This document shows positions 1 through 9,895 of a stretch of 64,000 bases of DNA, piece by piece. A program made the translations under genes and the position numbers. Positions within the stretch are counted from its first letter, which is position 1. Every line of letters begins with the position of its first letter. Location of the stretch: contig RPQS01000022.1 of NCBI GenBank assembly GCA_003818605.1, positions 1-64,000 on the forward strand, written 5' to 3'. Source of the stretch: Candidatus Zhuqueibacterota bacterium. GTDB taxonomy: Bacteria > Electryoneota > RPQS01. The notes beneath the pieces were generated by a model that had not been told where the DNA came from, did not search any database, and saw only the letters and a program-made list of their open reading frames with translations.

Positions 1-145
1 GATGAACCGCTACCGGAAATTACTCACACGTTTTGAAAAAACGGCGCGCGCATATTACGGTCTCTTCTGCCTCGCCGCCGCCAACCTCATCTGGAATCGT
101 ATTATTTCGAGATAGGCCCTGCATCCCCCCGCAAGCAGGAGGAGA

Positions 146-826
146 CTACACCGTAAACAGTTTTATGAGCTTCGCGGGTTCGTCGGTGATGAGGCCGGTG
201 ACGCCCGCGCGGTCGAGGCGGACGGCTTCCGCGCTTTCGTTCACCGTCCACGCAAACACAGGATAGCGATGGTAGCGGAATATGCTCACGAGTTCATCGG
301 GAGCATACGTACTCTCGAAGGCAATGCCCGATGCCCCGATCCCTTGCAGAATTTTCAAATCGCGTTCCGCATCGCGCTTGCCGAATACAATCAGAAAGGC
401 GGGCACATCGGGAGCAAGACGGCGGCACTCGGCCACGGCCTGCATCTCGAAACTGGAGAATGCATAGCTTTCGGCAGGCAACAAACGGCGCGCGAGTTCA
501 ATCAAACTTTGCTCGAAACCCGCCGTCTTGAGTTCGATGTTGAGCAATCCTCTTCCCGCCACTAATTGAAACACATCGGCAAGATTCGGCATTTCAAATC
601 CGGCGCGGCGGGCGGCGGGCTGAAGTTCCATATATGGCAGCGTATTTAGAACTTCGCCCGAAGGCAAGACCTCATCATGATGCGCGACTAATACGCCGTC
701 GGCGGTGCACTGTACGTCCAGTTCAATGCCGTCTGCGCCCTGCTCCAATGCAATGCGGAAGGATTCCAAAGAATTTTCAGGAGCTAAGAGCGGACTGCCG
801 CGATGACCTAAAATGAGCGGGCGCAC
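146..826 (-). CDS. Glycerophosphodiester phosphodiesterase family protein (GTG start proposed)
   Basis: Translation from residue 76 of the 301-aa ORF reads VRPLILGHRGSPLLAPENSLESFRIALEQGADGIELDVQ, the GDPD catalytic signature (HRG..PENT/S; E-D). The upstream part of the ORF overlaps the aminotransferase in another frame; GTG at 824-826 gives a sensible N-terminus. Confidence 0.88.
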   Translation of the reverse strand: MRPLILGHRGSPLLAPENSLESFRIALEQGADGIELDVQCTADGVLVAHHDEVLPSGEVLNTLPYMELQPAARRAGFEMPNLADVFQLVAGRGLLNIELKTAGFEQSLIELARRLLPAESYAFSSFEMQAVAECRRLAPDVPAFLIVFGKRDAERDLKILQGIGASGIAFESTYAPDELVSIFRYHRYPVFAWTVNESAEAVRLDRAGVTGLITDEPAKLIKLFTV

Positions 827-851
827 GCGGGTGAGGCGGGTGAAGCGATCT

Positions 852-2003
852 TCAAACAAGGCGGTGCAAAGCCTCCTCGATGCGGGGAAGGGGTTGAGTG
901 AGTGCGAGGCGGATATAGCCGATTCCTTCCGCGCCGAAGCCGCGGCCCGGAGTAACCACCACGTCGTGATCCAACGCGCGTTCCACAAAAGGCATCTCGT
1001 CATCGCCAACACGCACCCAAACATAGAAGGTGGCTTCACTGTGCGTGACATCGAGGCCTAAAAGCGCGAGAGCTTTTTCGGCATATACGCGGCGTTCACC
1101 GTAGACACGGCGAATCTTCTCGACTTCGGGCGGCGGCTCGGTTCCGCGATAGGACAACAATCCATCCGCCATCGCGCGCTGAATGAAGAGCGGCGCGCCG
1201 CTGTCAATTTGTGTTTTCACGCGCACCATGCCGCTGATGATGTCGGCGCGACCTGCGGCAAAACCGATGCGAAAACCGGTGGCATTGAAAACTTTCGAGA
1301 GCGAATGCATCTCGACGCAGTTTTTTGTGTATTGCAGAAGCGATGGCGCGATGTAATCGCCGAAAGTCATTTCGCTGTAGGCATGATCGTGGCAAACTAA
1401 AGTTTCGGGATGCGTGTCGGCAAAGTCCGCAAGCTGTTCCCAGAAAAATTCCGTGGCCACAGCACCCGTCGGATTGTTGGGATAGTTCACGAACAGGGCA
1501 CGCACGCCTTCGGCAAGATTTAAATCCGGCAGAAAACCGTTTTCGGATTTCAGCGGCATGACCTGTGTTTGCGCATCGCAGAGCGCGGTGATGCCCTGCG
1601 CATAGACCGGATAAGCGGGTGAAGGCACAGCCACGATGTCGCCGGGATTCACATACGCGCGGCCAAGCGAGGACAATCCTTCCTTGCCGCCGAGCACGAC
1701 GCAGATTTGCGATTCAGGATCGAGATCCACTCCGAAGCGGCCTTTGAAAAACCTCGCGATGGCCTTGCGCACATCCGGATCACCGCGCGAAGTGGGATAA
1801 AAATGCGCATCGGGATCGGCCACGTGCATTTGCAGAGAGCGCGTGAAATATCCCGGCGGCGGCAGATCGGGATCTCCGATGCCAAGATTGATCACATCCC
1901 GCCCCGCCGCAATTTTTTCGGCGGTCTTCTTCTCCAAATCCGCAAACAGATACGGCGGCAACGCGGAAAGACGGGAAGCGTAAGGAAGAGTAGAGTTGGT
2001 CAT
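852..2003 (-). CDS. dapL: PLP-dependent class I/II aminotransferase, probably LL-diaminopimelate aminotransferase
   Basis: VINLGIGDPDLPPP, NYPNNPTGAVA and SLSKVFNATGFRIGFAAG motifs; immediately upstream of dapF on the same strand. Confidence 0.75.
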   Translation of the reverse strand: MTNSTLPYASRLSALPPYLFADLEKKTAEKIAAGRDVINLGIGDPDLPPPGYFTRSLQMHVADPDAHFYPTSRGDPDVRKAIARFFKGRFGVDLDPESQICVVLGGKEGLSSLGRAYVNPGDIVAVPSPAYPVYAQGITALCDAQTQVMPLKSENGFLPDLNLAEGVRALFVNYPNNPTGAVATEFFWEQLADFADTHPETLVCHDHAYSEMTFGDYIAPSLLQYTKNCVEMHSLSKVFNATGFRIGFAAGRADIISGMVRVKTQIDSGAPLFIQRAMADGLLSYRGTEPPPEVEKIRRVYGERRVYAEKALALLGLDVTHSEATFYVWVRVGDDEMPFVERALDHDVVVTPGRGFGAEGIGYIRLALTQPLPRIEEALHRLV

Positions 2004-2050
2004 TCAGAAAAATTAGAAATGAGAAATTAGAAACGAGAATATTGAATCAC

Positions 2051-2073
2051 GTAGTGACACAGCTTGCTGTGTC
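2051..2073. repeat. 23-nt repeat identical to 28678-28700
   Basis: GTAGTGACACAGCTTGCTGTGTC. Confidence 0.85.
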
Positions 2074-2091
2074 TCCGCCTCTGCGTAGCCG

Positions 2092-2105
2092 CGCACGGCC
2101 GTGCG
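2092..2105. repeat. 14-nt perfect palindrome shared with 13055-13068
   Basis: CGCACGGCCGTGCG at both loci. Confidence 0.7.
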
Positions 2106-2131
2106 GCGCTACTACGCGTATTTCGGGTAAC

Positions 2132-2154
2132 GGACATGGCAGGCCATGTCCCTA
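2132..2154 (-). repeat. GTAGGG-type hairpin overlapping the dapF stop codon
   Basis: + strand GGACATGGC-AG-GCCATGTCC-CTA; the CTA is the reverse complement of the dapF TAG. Confidence 0.75.
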
Positions 2155-2967
2155 CAGTACAATATGTCCTTCAAACACAAAGGTGGCCGGGCCGCGCTGG
2201 CGGATTTCGCGGAAATCTTTGGCCACGGTGATTTCCAGCGTGCCGCCGGGCTGGTGAACGGCGATAGGCGCATCGAAAACGAAATGGCCAAGCGCCGCTC
2301 CCGCCGCCGCCGTAGCCGTGGAACCGCTGCCGCAAGCCTGCGTGATTCCCGCCCCCCGCTCCCAAACGACTAACTTGCACGCGCGATCCGAAAGCACGTG
2401 CACAAATTCAATGTTCGCGCCTTCAGGAAAGGCCTGATGTTTTTCCAAAGGCGGGCCGTAGGTCTCGGCAAACGTAATGTCGCGTTCGAAGCCGAAAATC
2501 ACTCCATGTGGATTACCCACGGAAATAGGCAGCACATGAAACGTTTTTCCGCGCGCTTCGAGTTTTAGCGGCGTAGGCGTTCCGCCTTCGCGAAACTGAG
2601 GCAGGGGCATAGTGGTTTCCACCGTACCATCCTGCATAAGTGCTGCGCGCTGAATGCCGCCGCCGGTCTCGATGGTCAATTCGCGCGAGACATCATAGCC
2701 CTTATCCCGCAAGAGAAGCACAAAACAGCGCAAGCCGTTGCCGGAAATCTCCGCGCGGGAACCGTCGGCATTGAAAAGGATCATGCAATGGTCGGCCTTC
2801 TCACTCCTCTGCCGTACGAGGATTCCGTCCGCGCCGATCCCTATATGACGATCGCAGAGCAAGCGTATTTTTGCGGCAGACAGCAGAGGCAGGAGGCCGC
2901 CGTCCGGGTCGTCCATCAGCAGAAAATCGTTGCCGAGGCCGTGGTATTTGCAAAAATCAAGCTTCAT
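2152..2967 (-). CDS. dapF: Diaminopimelate epimerase
   Basis: MKLDFCKYHGLGNDFLLMDD, NADGSRAEISGNGLRCF and GAGITQACGSGSTATAAA carry both catalytic cysteine motifs. Confidence 0.95.
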   Translation of the reverse strand: MKLDFCKYHGLGNDFLLMDDPDGGLLPLLSAAKIRLLCDRHIGIGADGILVRQRSEKADHCMILFNADGSRAEISGNGLRCFVLLLRDKGYDVSRELTIETGGGIQRAALMQDGTVETTMPLPQFREGGTPTPLKLEARGKTFHVLPISVGNPHGVIFGFERDITFAETYGPPLEKHQAFPEGANIEFVHVLSDRACKLVVWERGAGITQACGSGSTATAAAGAALGHFVFDAPIAVHQPGGTLEITVAKDFREIRQRGPATFVFEGHIVL

Positions 2968-3256
2968 GATATGAAATAACAAGATGTTATGGGGTCGAAG
3001 AAGATTGAATCAATATGCGAAGATTTGCCCATACTCGCAAGGCAAGACGAAAGATCAAAATTTGTCGCTTTGCCCGATAGAAACATAAGATCACTATACC
3101 CCCGGCACGGAATCGGAATTTTTAAAGCGATCCGCATTCGAATGCGGCTGTAATGCGTCATTACTGATTATTCCATCCATACGACAAGAACGTTTTTGAA
3201 ATCCGAATTCGTTCGCTGCGCGAATTGAGATCATACCCGCTTCGCATGAAGTTTTC

Positions 3257-3281
3257 GGGCTGTCGCAAGACAGCCCTTTTT
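3257..3281 (+). terminator. Rho-independent terminator-like hairpin, no + strand CDS upstream
   Basis: GGGCTGTC-GCAA-GACAGCCC followed by TTTTTA. Confidence 0.7.
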
Positions 3282-3956
3282 ATTTATCCAAACTTAAAGT
3301 GCACAAACCACGCGAAGAAATTATAACGCGCGTTGTAATGATATCGAGTTTTCATAGCGAAAACAGAAGCGTCCGAAACACTCATGGCATCGAGAGGCAT
3401 TGCCTCTGAAATCGAATTGCAGAATGCAAGACCGCCTTTTACCCTGTTTCAAAGACAGGACATGGAGAGCATAACGGAACCTCCTCGCGGAATCGAAAAG
3501 AGAGGAAATCTCTTGCCCTCCGGAAAATACACTTACTATATTTAGCACGACTCATAGCGAAGCATGTGGCCGGGAAAAGACATGCCTTCATTGTTTGAGA
3601 AAAGTGAACGGCAAATTGCGACAGAACTGACCCCCGAGGTGCATTGAGAAATTATCGCGCACATCCCATCAAACGGGCGGATAACCAAACAGAATCTATA
3701 CTTGGAACATATTCTCGGGGCTGAATAAACGCTGCTGGACGATAGAAGTATAGCGAGTATATTCCCGATAGGTAGTACGCAGCAGAAAATGAAGAAGATA
3801 TCACGCTTTTTTCCGGGAATACATGGACTCGGTTGCTCTCCTACGAGACTCTCATTAAGTTGTGGACGCGCAACAAACAGCCGTGAGGCCGGGGATCTGT
3901 TGCGAACATTTCGGACGAACGACGGAGTACAAAATAAATCTTCAGGAGGATGACGC

Positions 3957-6641
3957 ATGAAGAGGTTTATGATTCTGATGTTGGCGATGCTGATGGCGAG
4001 CATCGCTTTGGGTTACGAAGCACAGAAGAATGACGGGGGAAACGACGCTATTGATCGTTTCGACAGTCCGAATGCCAAGCGGCTTCAGGAACTCAGCGAT
4101 CTTATGATCGAAATGAAAGCCAATGACCAATTCGACCAAGCGATTTGGGACGAATTCTATGGATTGTTGCACGGTATGGACATGGTGCAGGAACGCGCGA
4201 ATCATCGCGCCAATCTGGATCAGGGCGGCGACGTTTTTGCCAGCGCGTTCGTGATTCCGAGTCTTCCGTTCACGGACGGCGGGACAACCACCGGCTACGC
4301 AAACGACTATAACGGCGGTTGGTCATATACGGGTCCCGACGTTGTCTACAAGTATACGCCCAGCAAGGATGAACACATTCAGATTTCGCTGTGCGGGTCT
4401 TACTACGACACCCGGTTGATCGTGTATCGGAACAGCACCTCCGACCGCATAGCCAGAAACGATGATGGCTGTCCTCAGTATCGCGAGGATCTGTCGCTGC
4501 TGAGTGATGTAGAACTCACAACAGGCAATACCTATTATATCGTGGTTGACGGCTACAATAATGCCAATGGGCAATACTTTCTGCGCGTTGACGTCAAAGG
4601 CTGCGACCGTCTGCCGGATGGATTGTTCCAAAATGGTGACGGCAGCTTTACTTACCGTCAGACCACCAGCGAATCCACTACGGATACGAGCCTTTATCAA
4701 GGTCCGTGGTATGATCCGAGCGATTGCGGCCCCGATGACGAAAAAGGATTTGGGTATTACAGTGCGCATGATCAGGACTACGACTGGCGGCATTATTGGC
4801 CGGATTGGAATACACCGGGCTTGAACATTCAATCCGTGCAGGTTCTAATCTGCGCGTATGACGTAGATGAATATTCGTGCAACCTCGACAATCCCGGCCA
4901 TCCGGAATACTGCGAATTGGATAACATCTATGCCGACGACGCGATGCAGCTTCCGACCTATCTGGCAGGCGACAACGGCATTGACTGGGTAACTGTATTT
5001 ACTTTGTCTCCGTCCCTCCTGTTTGATGGTTTTGTGAACATGTTCATTGACATCAACGTCTTCGGCCCGCGCCCGGAAGCCGGCCAATGCTGGTGTACAA
5101 CTCTGATGTGGTCGCAGTTGATTGTCAACTATACGATTCAGCAGGAAGAAAATGATCCGCCGTATACACCGACCGGTTTCGGCATGCCGTGCGTGGACGA
5201 CAATACGCAGATGTGTGTGACCATTACGGGACCGGTGCCTCCGGATCCGAACGGCGATGAAGTAGAATATCTCTATGAGTGGTTTGTATCCAATATCGGC
5301 ACCGGCGGCGGTTTCCAGCCGGATGAATATAATCCGGCTCATCCTGTCAATCACACCGGCAATTGCGTTCCGGCTTCGGACAGCGATATCGGCGACATTT
5401 GGAAAGTGCACGTGTTCGCTAAGGACATTCCGCACGGCGCCGTGTCTGAGAATTACCTCGAAGTCACGTTCCCGGTCATTGTCTTCGATTGCGGCGAACC
5501 GCCCTATACGGACGTGGACATGGGCGATTTGGATCCCTGCAAATATCCGACGCTGATCGGCAATCCGTCGCACGGTCTGTCCGGCATTGCCTGGCTCGGT
5601 GAGACTGTTACGTCGGAAGCGATTCCGCATCCGGTGAACATGGATCTGGATGACGGCGTGGAATTCATCGAGGCACCGTGGACGCCTTGCTATCCGGAAA
5701 TCGTGAAAGTCACGGTTACGGGCGGCCAATTCTACCATGCCTACGCCGACACCGGCGGCAAGCTGTATCTGAACGCGTGGAAGGACGGTAATCTGGACGG
5801 CGATTTCTGCGACTATCTGTGCGAGCAACGCGTTCCGGAATGGATTATCCGCGACAAGGAAGTCACTGCCGATTCCACGTACACGATAGACATCTTAGAT
5901 CCGGGTCGCGAAGACATCACTCACTACGCGGGAATCTTCCGCTTCCGTCTGACCAGCCGCATTGTCGGCCCGTTCGGATTCGGCTTGATTGATCGTCAGG
6001 CTTGCCCGGATATGACTTGCGGATCGTTTGCGCACGACTTCCTTGGCGAAGTCGAAGACTATAATATTCCCGAATTCCAGTTGGCCGTAGAGATGGGTTC
6101 GTTCGACGCGATTGCGAGCGAAAGCCGCATCACGCTGCGCTGGAACACGCTGTCCGAATCGGGCAACGACCGTTTCGTGATTGCGCGCAACGGTTCGGTC
6201 GTAGCGGAAGTGAACAGTCAGGGTGATAATCCGTCCGGCCACAGTTATGAATGGGTGGATGAGAACGTCGAGACCGGCGTGAGCTACTCGTATACGTTGA
6301 GTGCGGTTGACATTCAGGGCGAAAGCCGCGTGTTGGCCACGACGTCGGCCACGCCGACCACGACCGTTGCCACGGTTACGGAGTACGCGCTGTACCAGAA
6401 TTATCCGAATCCGTTCAACCCAACCACTCACATTGCGTTTGATCTCGTAGAGAGCGGTTTCGTGACGCTGAAGATATTCAACCCGATCGGCCAGGAAGTG
6501 GCAACGGTGCTTAACAGTGTCATGGAGAAGGGACACCAGTCCGTCACGTTCGACGCCACGAATCTTCCGGCAGGTATGTATATCTACCGCATCGAGGCGA
6601 CCGGTTTCACGGCCGCCAAGAAGATGCTGCTGATTAAGTAA
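3957..6641 (+). CDS. Secreted multidomain protein: PPC-like N-terminal region, GEVEDY domain, T9SS-like C-terminal sorting domain
   Basis: AGGAGG upstream of ATG; hydrophobic signal peptide MKRFMILMLAMLMASIALG; FLGEVEDYN; C-terminus YALYQNYPNPFNPTTHIAFDL...YIYRIEATGFTAAKKMLLIK. Confidence 0.88.
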   Translation: MKRFMILMLAMLMASIALGYEAQKNDGGNDAIDRFDSPNAKRLQELSDLMIEMKANDQFDQAIWDEFYGLLHGMDMVQERANHRANLDQGGDVFASAFVIPSLPFTDGGTTTGYANDYNGGWSYTGPDVVYKYTPSKDEHIQISLCGSYYDTRLIVYRNSTSDRIARNDDGCPQYREDLSLLSDVELTTGNTYYIVVDGYNNANGQYFLRVDVKGCDRLPDGLFQNGDGSFTYRQTTSESTTDTSLYQGPWYDPSDCGPDDEKGFGYYSAHDQDYDWRHYWPDWNTPGLNIQSVQVLICAYDVDEYSCNLDNPGHPEYCELDNIYADDAMQLPTYLAGDNGIDWVTVFTLSPSLLFDGFVNMFIDINVFGPRPEAGQCWCTTLMWSQLIVNYTIQQEENDPPYTPTGFGMPCVDDNTQMCVTITGPVPPDPNGDEVEYLYEWFVSNIGTGGGFQPDEYNPAHPVNHTGNCVPASDSDIGDIWKVHVFAKDIPHGAVSENYLEVTFPVIVFDCGEPPYTDVDMGDLDPCKYPTLIGNPSHGLSGIAWLGETVTSEAIPHPVNMDLDDGVEFIEAPWTPCYPEIVKVTVTGGQFYHAYADTGGKLYLNAWKDGNLDGDFCDYLCEQRVPEWIIRDKEVTADSTYTIDILDPGREDITHYAGIFRFRLTSRIVGPFGFGLIDRQACPDMTCGSFAHDFLGEVEDYNIPEFQLAVEMGSFDAIASESRITLRWNTLSESGNDRFVIARNGSVVAEVNSQGDNPSGHSYEWVDENVETGVSYSYTLSAVDIQGESRVLATTSATPTTTVATVTEYALYQNYPNPFNPTTHIAFDLVESGFVTLKIFNPIGQEVATVLNSVMEKGHQSVTFDATNLPAGMYIYRIEATGFTAAKKMLLIK

Positions 6642-6683
6642 ACGAAAACGCCGCATGAGCGCGGTGTTCGGAAGGTCTTTTGA

Positions 6684-6725
6684 CAAAGAGGGGCGGTTCA
6701 GTTCGGGAGCCGCCCCTCTTTGTAT
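6684..6725 (+). terminator. Rho-independent terminator
   Basis: CAAAGAGGGGCGG.../...CCGCCCCTCTTTG long stem just downstream of the 3957-6641 gene. Confidence 0.85.
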
Positions 6726-7131
6726 GAAATCGGAAATAAAGCTGTGTTGAACTTGTTGTAGCGCGACGTAAAACGACGTCCAGACGCTGCGTCGAACACG
6801 AAGACCGATCACAGCATGAAAGATGAAGAGAGGCAGCATCTTCCCGACGCATTGCATTTTGCATGAGTGATATTTACGATCTTCAAAGAAATGAACATAG
6901 AAAGAATAAATGAACCGTTGACCAAATAATAAGCGCGAATTATTTGCTTGCTCGCCCGTAATTATGGTAGGTATATTGAATATGAATTTTAAAAGGTAAA
7001 ACGCGTAAAAATATTTGCGTATAATTTGAAAGCAAAATGAAGAGCAAATATGTTTGGCGGATTGGTTCAGATGAACCACCGGTACCCGGAAAAATTCGAT
7101 TCGCTGCGAATGATACATTAAGGAGAGTACG

Positions 7132-8814
7132 ATGAAGAAATGTTTAGTGATTTTCTTTCTGCTGGCATTATCGGCGGGCTTTCTGTATGCAGATCCGGAT
7201 GCTGGCGAAGGCGACGACCGCTGCGCGTGTTCGATCCCAACGTATTCCTGGGCAATTAATGAAGGCGAATCTTCTTCCCAGAACAACAACGGCGGCTGTT
7301 CCGTAAATCCACCCGTTTTTAAAGACATTCAGTGCGGGGTTGCCATAAACGGAAAAAGCAAAGCGGGGAGCGGCTATAGGGATCAGGATTGGTATCGGAT
7401 CACCCTGACCGAACGCGACAGCGTAATCTGGAAAGTGGTGGCGGAGTTTGATGTTATTATCATGATTATGGGTCCCGGTACGAACGGCTGCTCGGATCGC
7501 ATCACGTACGCCGGTCCTGATACGGCTCGGGAATGCGATACGGCCGTTGTATCGGCCTGTCTCGAACCCGGCGTCTATTGGCTGTATGCTTGCCCCAAAG
7601 CCAGCAGCGTTTCCTTTAGAGAGTATTTCGCCTACGTTCGGTGCGTGCCCTGTACGCCGCCCGAACCGCCGGAACCCGAGTTTGATATGGGTGACTTGGC
7701 CACGTGCAATTACCCGACACTGGTCAACAATCCCGCTCATAAAATTTCCGGAATTGCCTGGCTCGGGGACGCTGTGACCGCTGAGACATCTCCCTATACG
7801 AATAATCAGGATCCGGCGGACGACGGTGTGGATTTTATTACCGTCACGTGGACTCCTTGCCGCATCCAGCAGTTGACCGTAAAAATTACAGCTGGTGAAC
7901 ACTATCAAGCCTATGCCGACAGCGGCAATCATTTGTATCTGAACGCATGGAAAGACGGCAATCTGGACGGCGATTTCTGCGACACCCTGTGCCGCGGCGT
8001 CGCTCCGGAATGGATCATTCAGGACGAGATCGTCGTGCCAAGCGCGGAGCCGCAGCTTTTTGAAGTTCTCGATCCGGGAAGAGAAGATACGACACACTAT
8101 GACGGCATCTTTCGCTTCCGCCTAACCAGCCGTCGCGTCGGTGCGCTGGGCTTCGGTTTGATCAGCCCGAATTCGTGCGGAAATATGACTTGCGGTACAT
8201 TCGATGTGGATTATCTGGGCGAAGTTGAGGATTATATCGTGGACGACCTGCAGCTTGCCGTGGAATTGGGATCCTTCAGCGCCATTGCCGGAGATGGATC
8301 CGTCACATTGCGCTGGAATACTCTGGCTGAACAGAATAACGACCGGTTCGAAATCATCCGCAACGGAAGTCTGGTGGCGCGCGTAAACGGCTTAGGCAAT
8401 TCACCCAGTGGACATGCCTATCAATGGGTGGATGAGAATGTCGAACCGTCCGCCGTTTACAATTATTCACTCTATTCAGTGGATCTCGGCGGAATCCGCA
8501 ACATGCTGGCCACGGCGTCGGCCACTCCCGTCAGCACGTCGGCAACCGTCACCGAATATACGCTGATGCAGAACTATCCCAATCCGTTCAATCCGACCAC
8601 GAGCATCTCGTTCAATCTTTTGGAGAGCGGAACGACGATTTTAACTGTCTACAATCCGATGGGCCAGCTCGTTGCGACGCTCGTAAACGGTCAACTGAAT
8701 GCGGGAAGCCATACGGTGACCTTCGATGCGGCCAATCTGCCTTCCGGCGTTTACCTCTATCGCCTGGAATCCGGAAGCTACTCGGCTGTGAAGAAAATGC
8801 TGCTCATGAAATAA
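7132..8814 (+). CDS. Secreted protein, paralogue of 3957-6641 in its C-terminal part (GEVEDY domain plus T9SS-like CTD)
   Basis: Signal peptide MKKCLVIFFLLALSAGFLYA; LYLNAWKDGNLDGDFCD, LGEVEDYIV; YTLMQNYPNPFNPTTSISFNL...KKMLLMK. Confidence 0.88.
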   Translation: MKKCLVIFFLLALSAGFLYADPDAGEGDDRCACSIPTYSWAINEGESSSQNNNGGCSVNPPVFKDIQCGVAINGKSKAGSGYRDQDWYRITLTERDSVIWKVVAEFDVIIMIMGPGTNGCSDRITYAGPDTARECDTAVVSACLEPGVYWLYACPKASSVSFREYFAYVRCVPCTPPEPPEPEFDMGDLATCNYPTLVNNPAHKISGIAWLGDAVTAETSPYTNNQDPADDGVDFITVTWTPCRIQQLTVKITAGEHYQAYADSGNHLYLNAWKDGNLDGDFCDTLCRGVAPEWIIQDEIVVPSAEPQLFEVLDPGREDTTHYDGIFRFRLTSRRVGALGFGLISPNSCGNMTCGTFDVDYLGEVEDYIVDDLQLAVELGSFSAIAGDGSVTLRWNTLAEQNNDRFEIIRNGSLVARVNGLGNSPSGHAYQWVDENVEPSAVYNYSLYSVDLGGIRNMLATASATPVSTSATVTEYTLMQNYPNPFNPTTSISFNLLESGTTILTVYNPMGQLVATLVNGQLNAGSHTVTFDAANLPSGVYLYRLESGSYSAVKKMLLMK

Positions 8815-8835
8815 ACAACCCCCGGCGCGGGAAGC

Positions 8836-8868
8836 AAGGGCGGCCTTATCGGCCGCCCTTATTGTTTT
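8836..8868 (+). terminator. Rho-independent terminator
   Basis: AAGGGCGGCC-TTATC-GGCCGCCCTT followed by ATTGTTTT. Confidence 0.85.
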
Positions 8869-8923
8869 ATGGAACATCAGGCGCCGGAAATTCGTATATT
8901 GCACATATGCCGCAGGAGATGAT

Positions 8924-9757
8924 ATGCTGATCGGTGCGCACGTTTCGGTGGCCGGCGGACTGGTGGAAGCCTTTCGCCGGGCTGAAGAATTCGATTGTGA
9001 GTGCATTCAGATTTTCACCAAAAGTCAATTGCAGTGGTCGGCCAAGCCTCTGGAGCCGGACGAGGTTTATAAGTGGCTGGTCACTTGGGAAGAAAGCGGC
9101 TGGCCGCCATGCTTCGTGCATGACAGCTATCTGATTAATTTGTCAAGTCCGGATGAAGCTTTGCGGCGGAAATCGGTGGATGCGTTTGCGGATGAATTGG
9201 AACGCGCGGCCCTGTTAGGAATTCCGTGGGTGAACATGCATCCGGGCTCGCACAAGGGCGCGGGTGAGGAAATCGGTCTGACAAATTGCGTGCGTTCACT
9301 GAAAGAAGTGTTGGAACGGACGGCAGGACTCGGTGTTGGTATTCTATTGGAAACCACCGCCGGACAGGGCAATGACATCGGTTCGCGATTCGAGCATCTG
9401 TCGCATCTTCTCGAAAAAGTGAATCAGCCCGAACGGATGGGCGTATGTTTGGATACATGTCATGCCTTTGCGGCGGGATACGATTTGCGCACTCCCGAAG
9501 CTTATGCAGCTACATGGAAACGATTTGAAGAAATCATTGGCATAAAATTTCTGCATGCGTTTCATCTGAATGACTGCCGTTATCCGTTGGGCAGCCGCCG
9601 CGACCGCCATGCGGAAATCGGAAAAGGGGAAATCGGCCTTGAAGCCTTTCGTATGTTGATGAATGATCCGCGGTTTGAAGGACATCCGGGAATAACCGAA
9701 CTGCCGGATGAAGTGACACCGCGGAGTCACAAGTTGTTGAAGAGCCTCCGCAAATGA
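8924..9757 (+). CDS. nfo: Deoxyribonuclease IV (endonuclease IV, AP endonuclease)
   Basis: MLIGAHVSVAGGL, WVNMHPGSHKGAG, VCLDTCHAFAAGYDLRT, HLNDCRYPLGSRRDRHAEIGKGEIG are Nfo metal-site motifs. Confidence 0.96.
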   Translation: MLIGAHVSVAGGLVEAFRRAEEFDCECIQIFTKSQLQWSAKPLEPDEVYKWLVTWEESGWPPCFVHDSYLINLSSPDEALRRKSVDAFADELERAALLGIPWVNMHPGSHKGAGEEIGLTNCVRSLKEVLERTAGLGVGILLETTAGQGNDIGSRFEHLSHLLEKVNQPERMGVCLDTCHAFAAGYDLRTPEAYAATWKRFEEIIGIKFLHAFHLNDCRYPLGSRRDRHAEIGKGEIGLEAFRMLMNDPRFEGHPGITELPDEVTPRSHKLLKSLRK

Positions 9758-9761
9758 CTTC

Positions 9762-9787
9762 GGGCGGGTACAGGGACCCGCCCCTAC
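9762..9787 (-). repeat. GTAGGG-type intergenic hairpin
   Basis: + strand GGGCGGGT-ACAGGG-ACCCGCCC-CTAC; on the - strand GTAG precedes the stem. Confidence 0.7.
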
Positions 9788-9895
9788 TCAAAATTGCAGA
9801 ATTAAAGTTCCTTCACCCATCTGCCGATAATACCGATAAGCCCCGAAAGCATGGCGGGGCATCACAATCACTAAAGCAATATAAGGCTTAGTGTT

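Noticed and set aside
5895-7328. 477-aa - strand ORF across the intergenic region of the two paralogues
   Set aside because: Overlaps two convincing + strand genes and a strong terminator; the translation lacks domain character.
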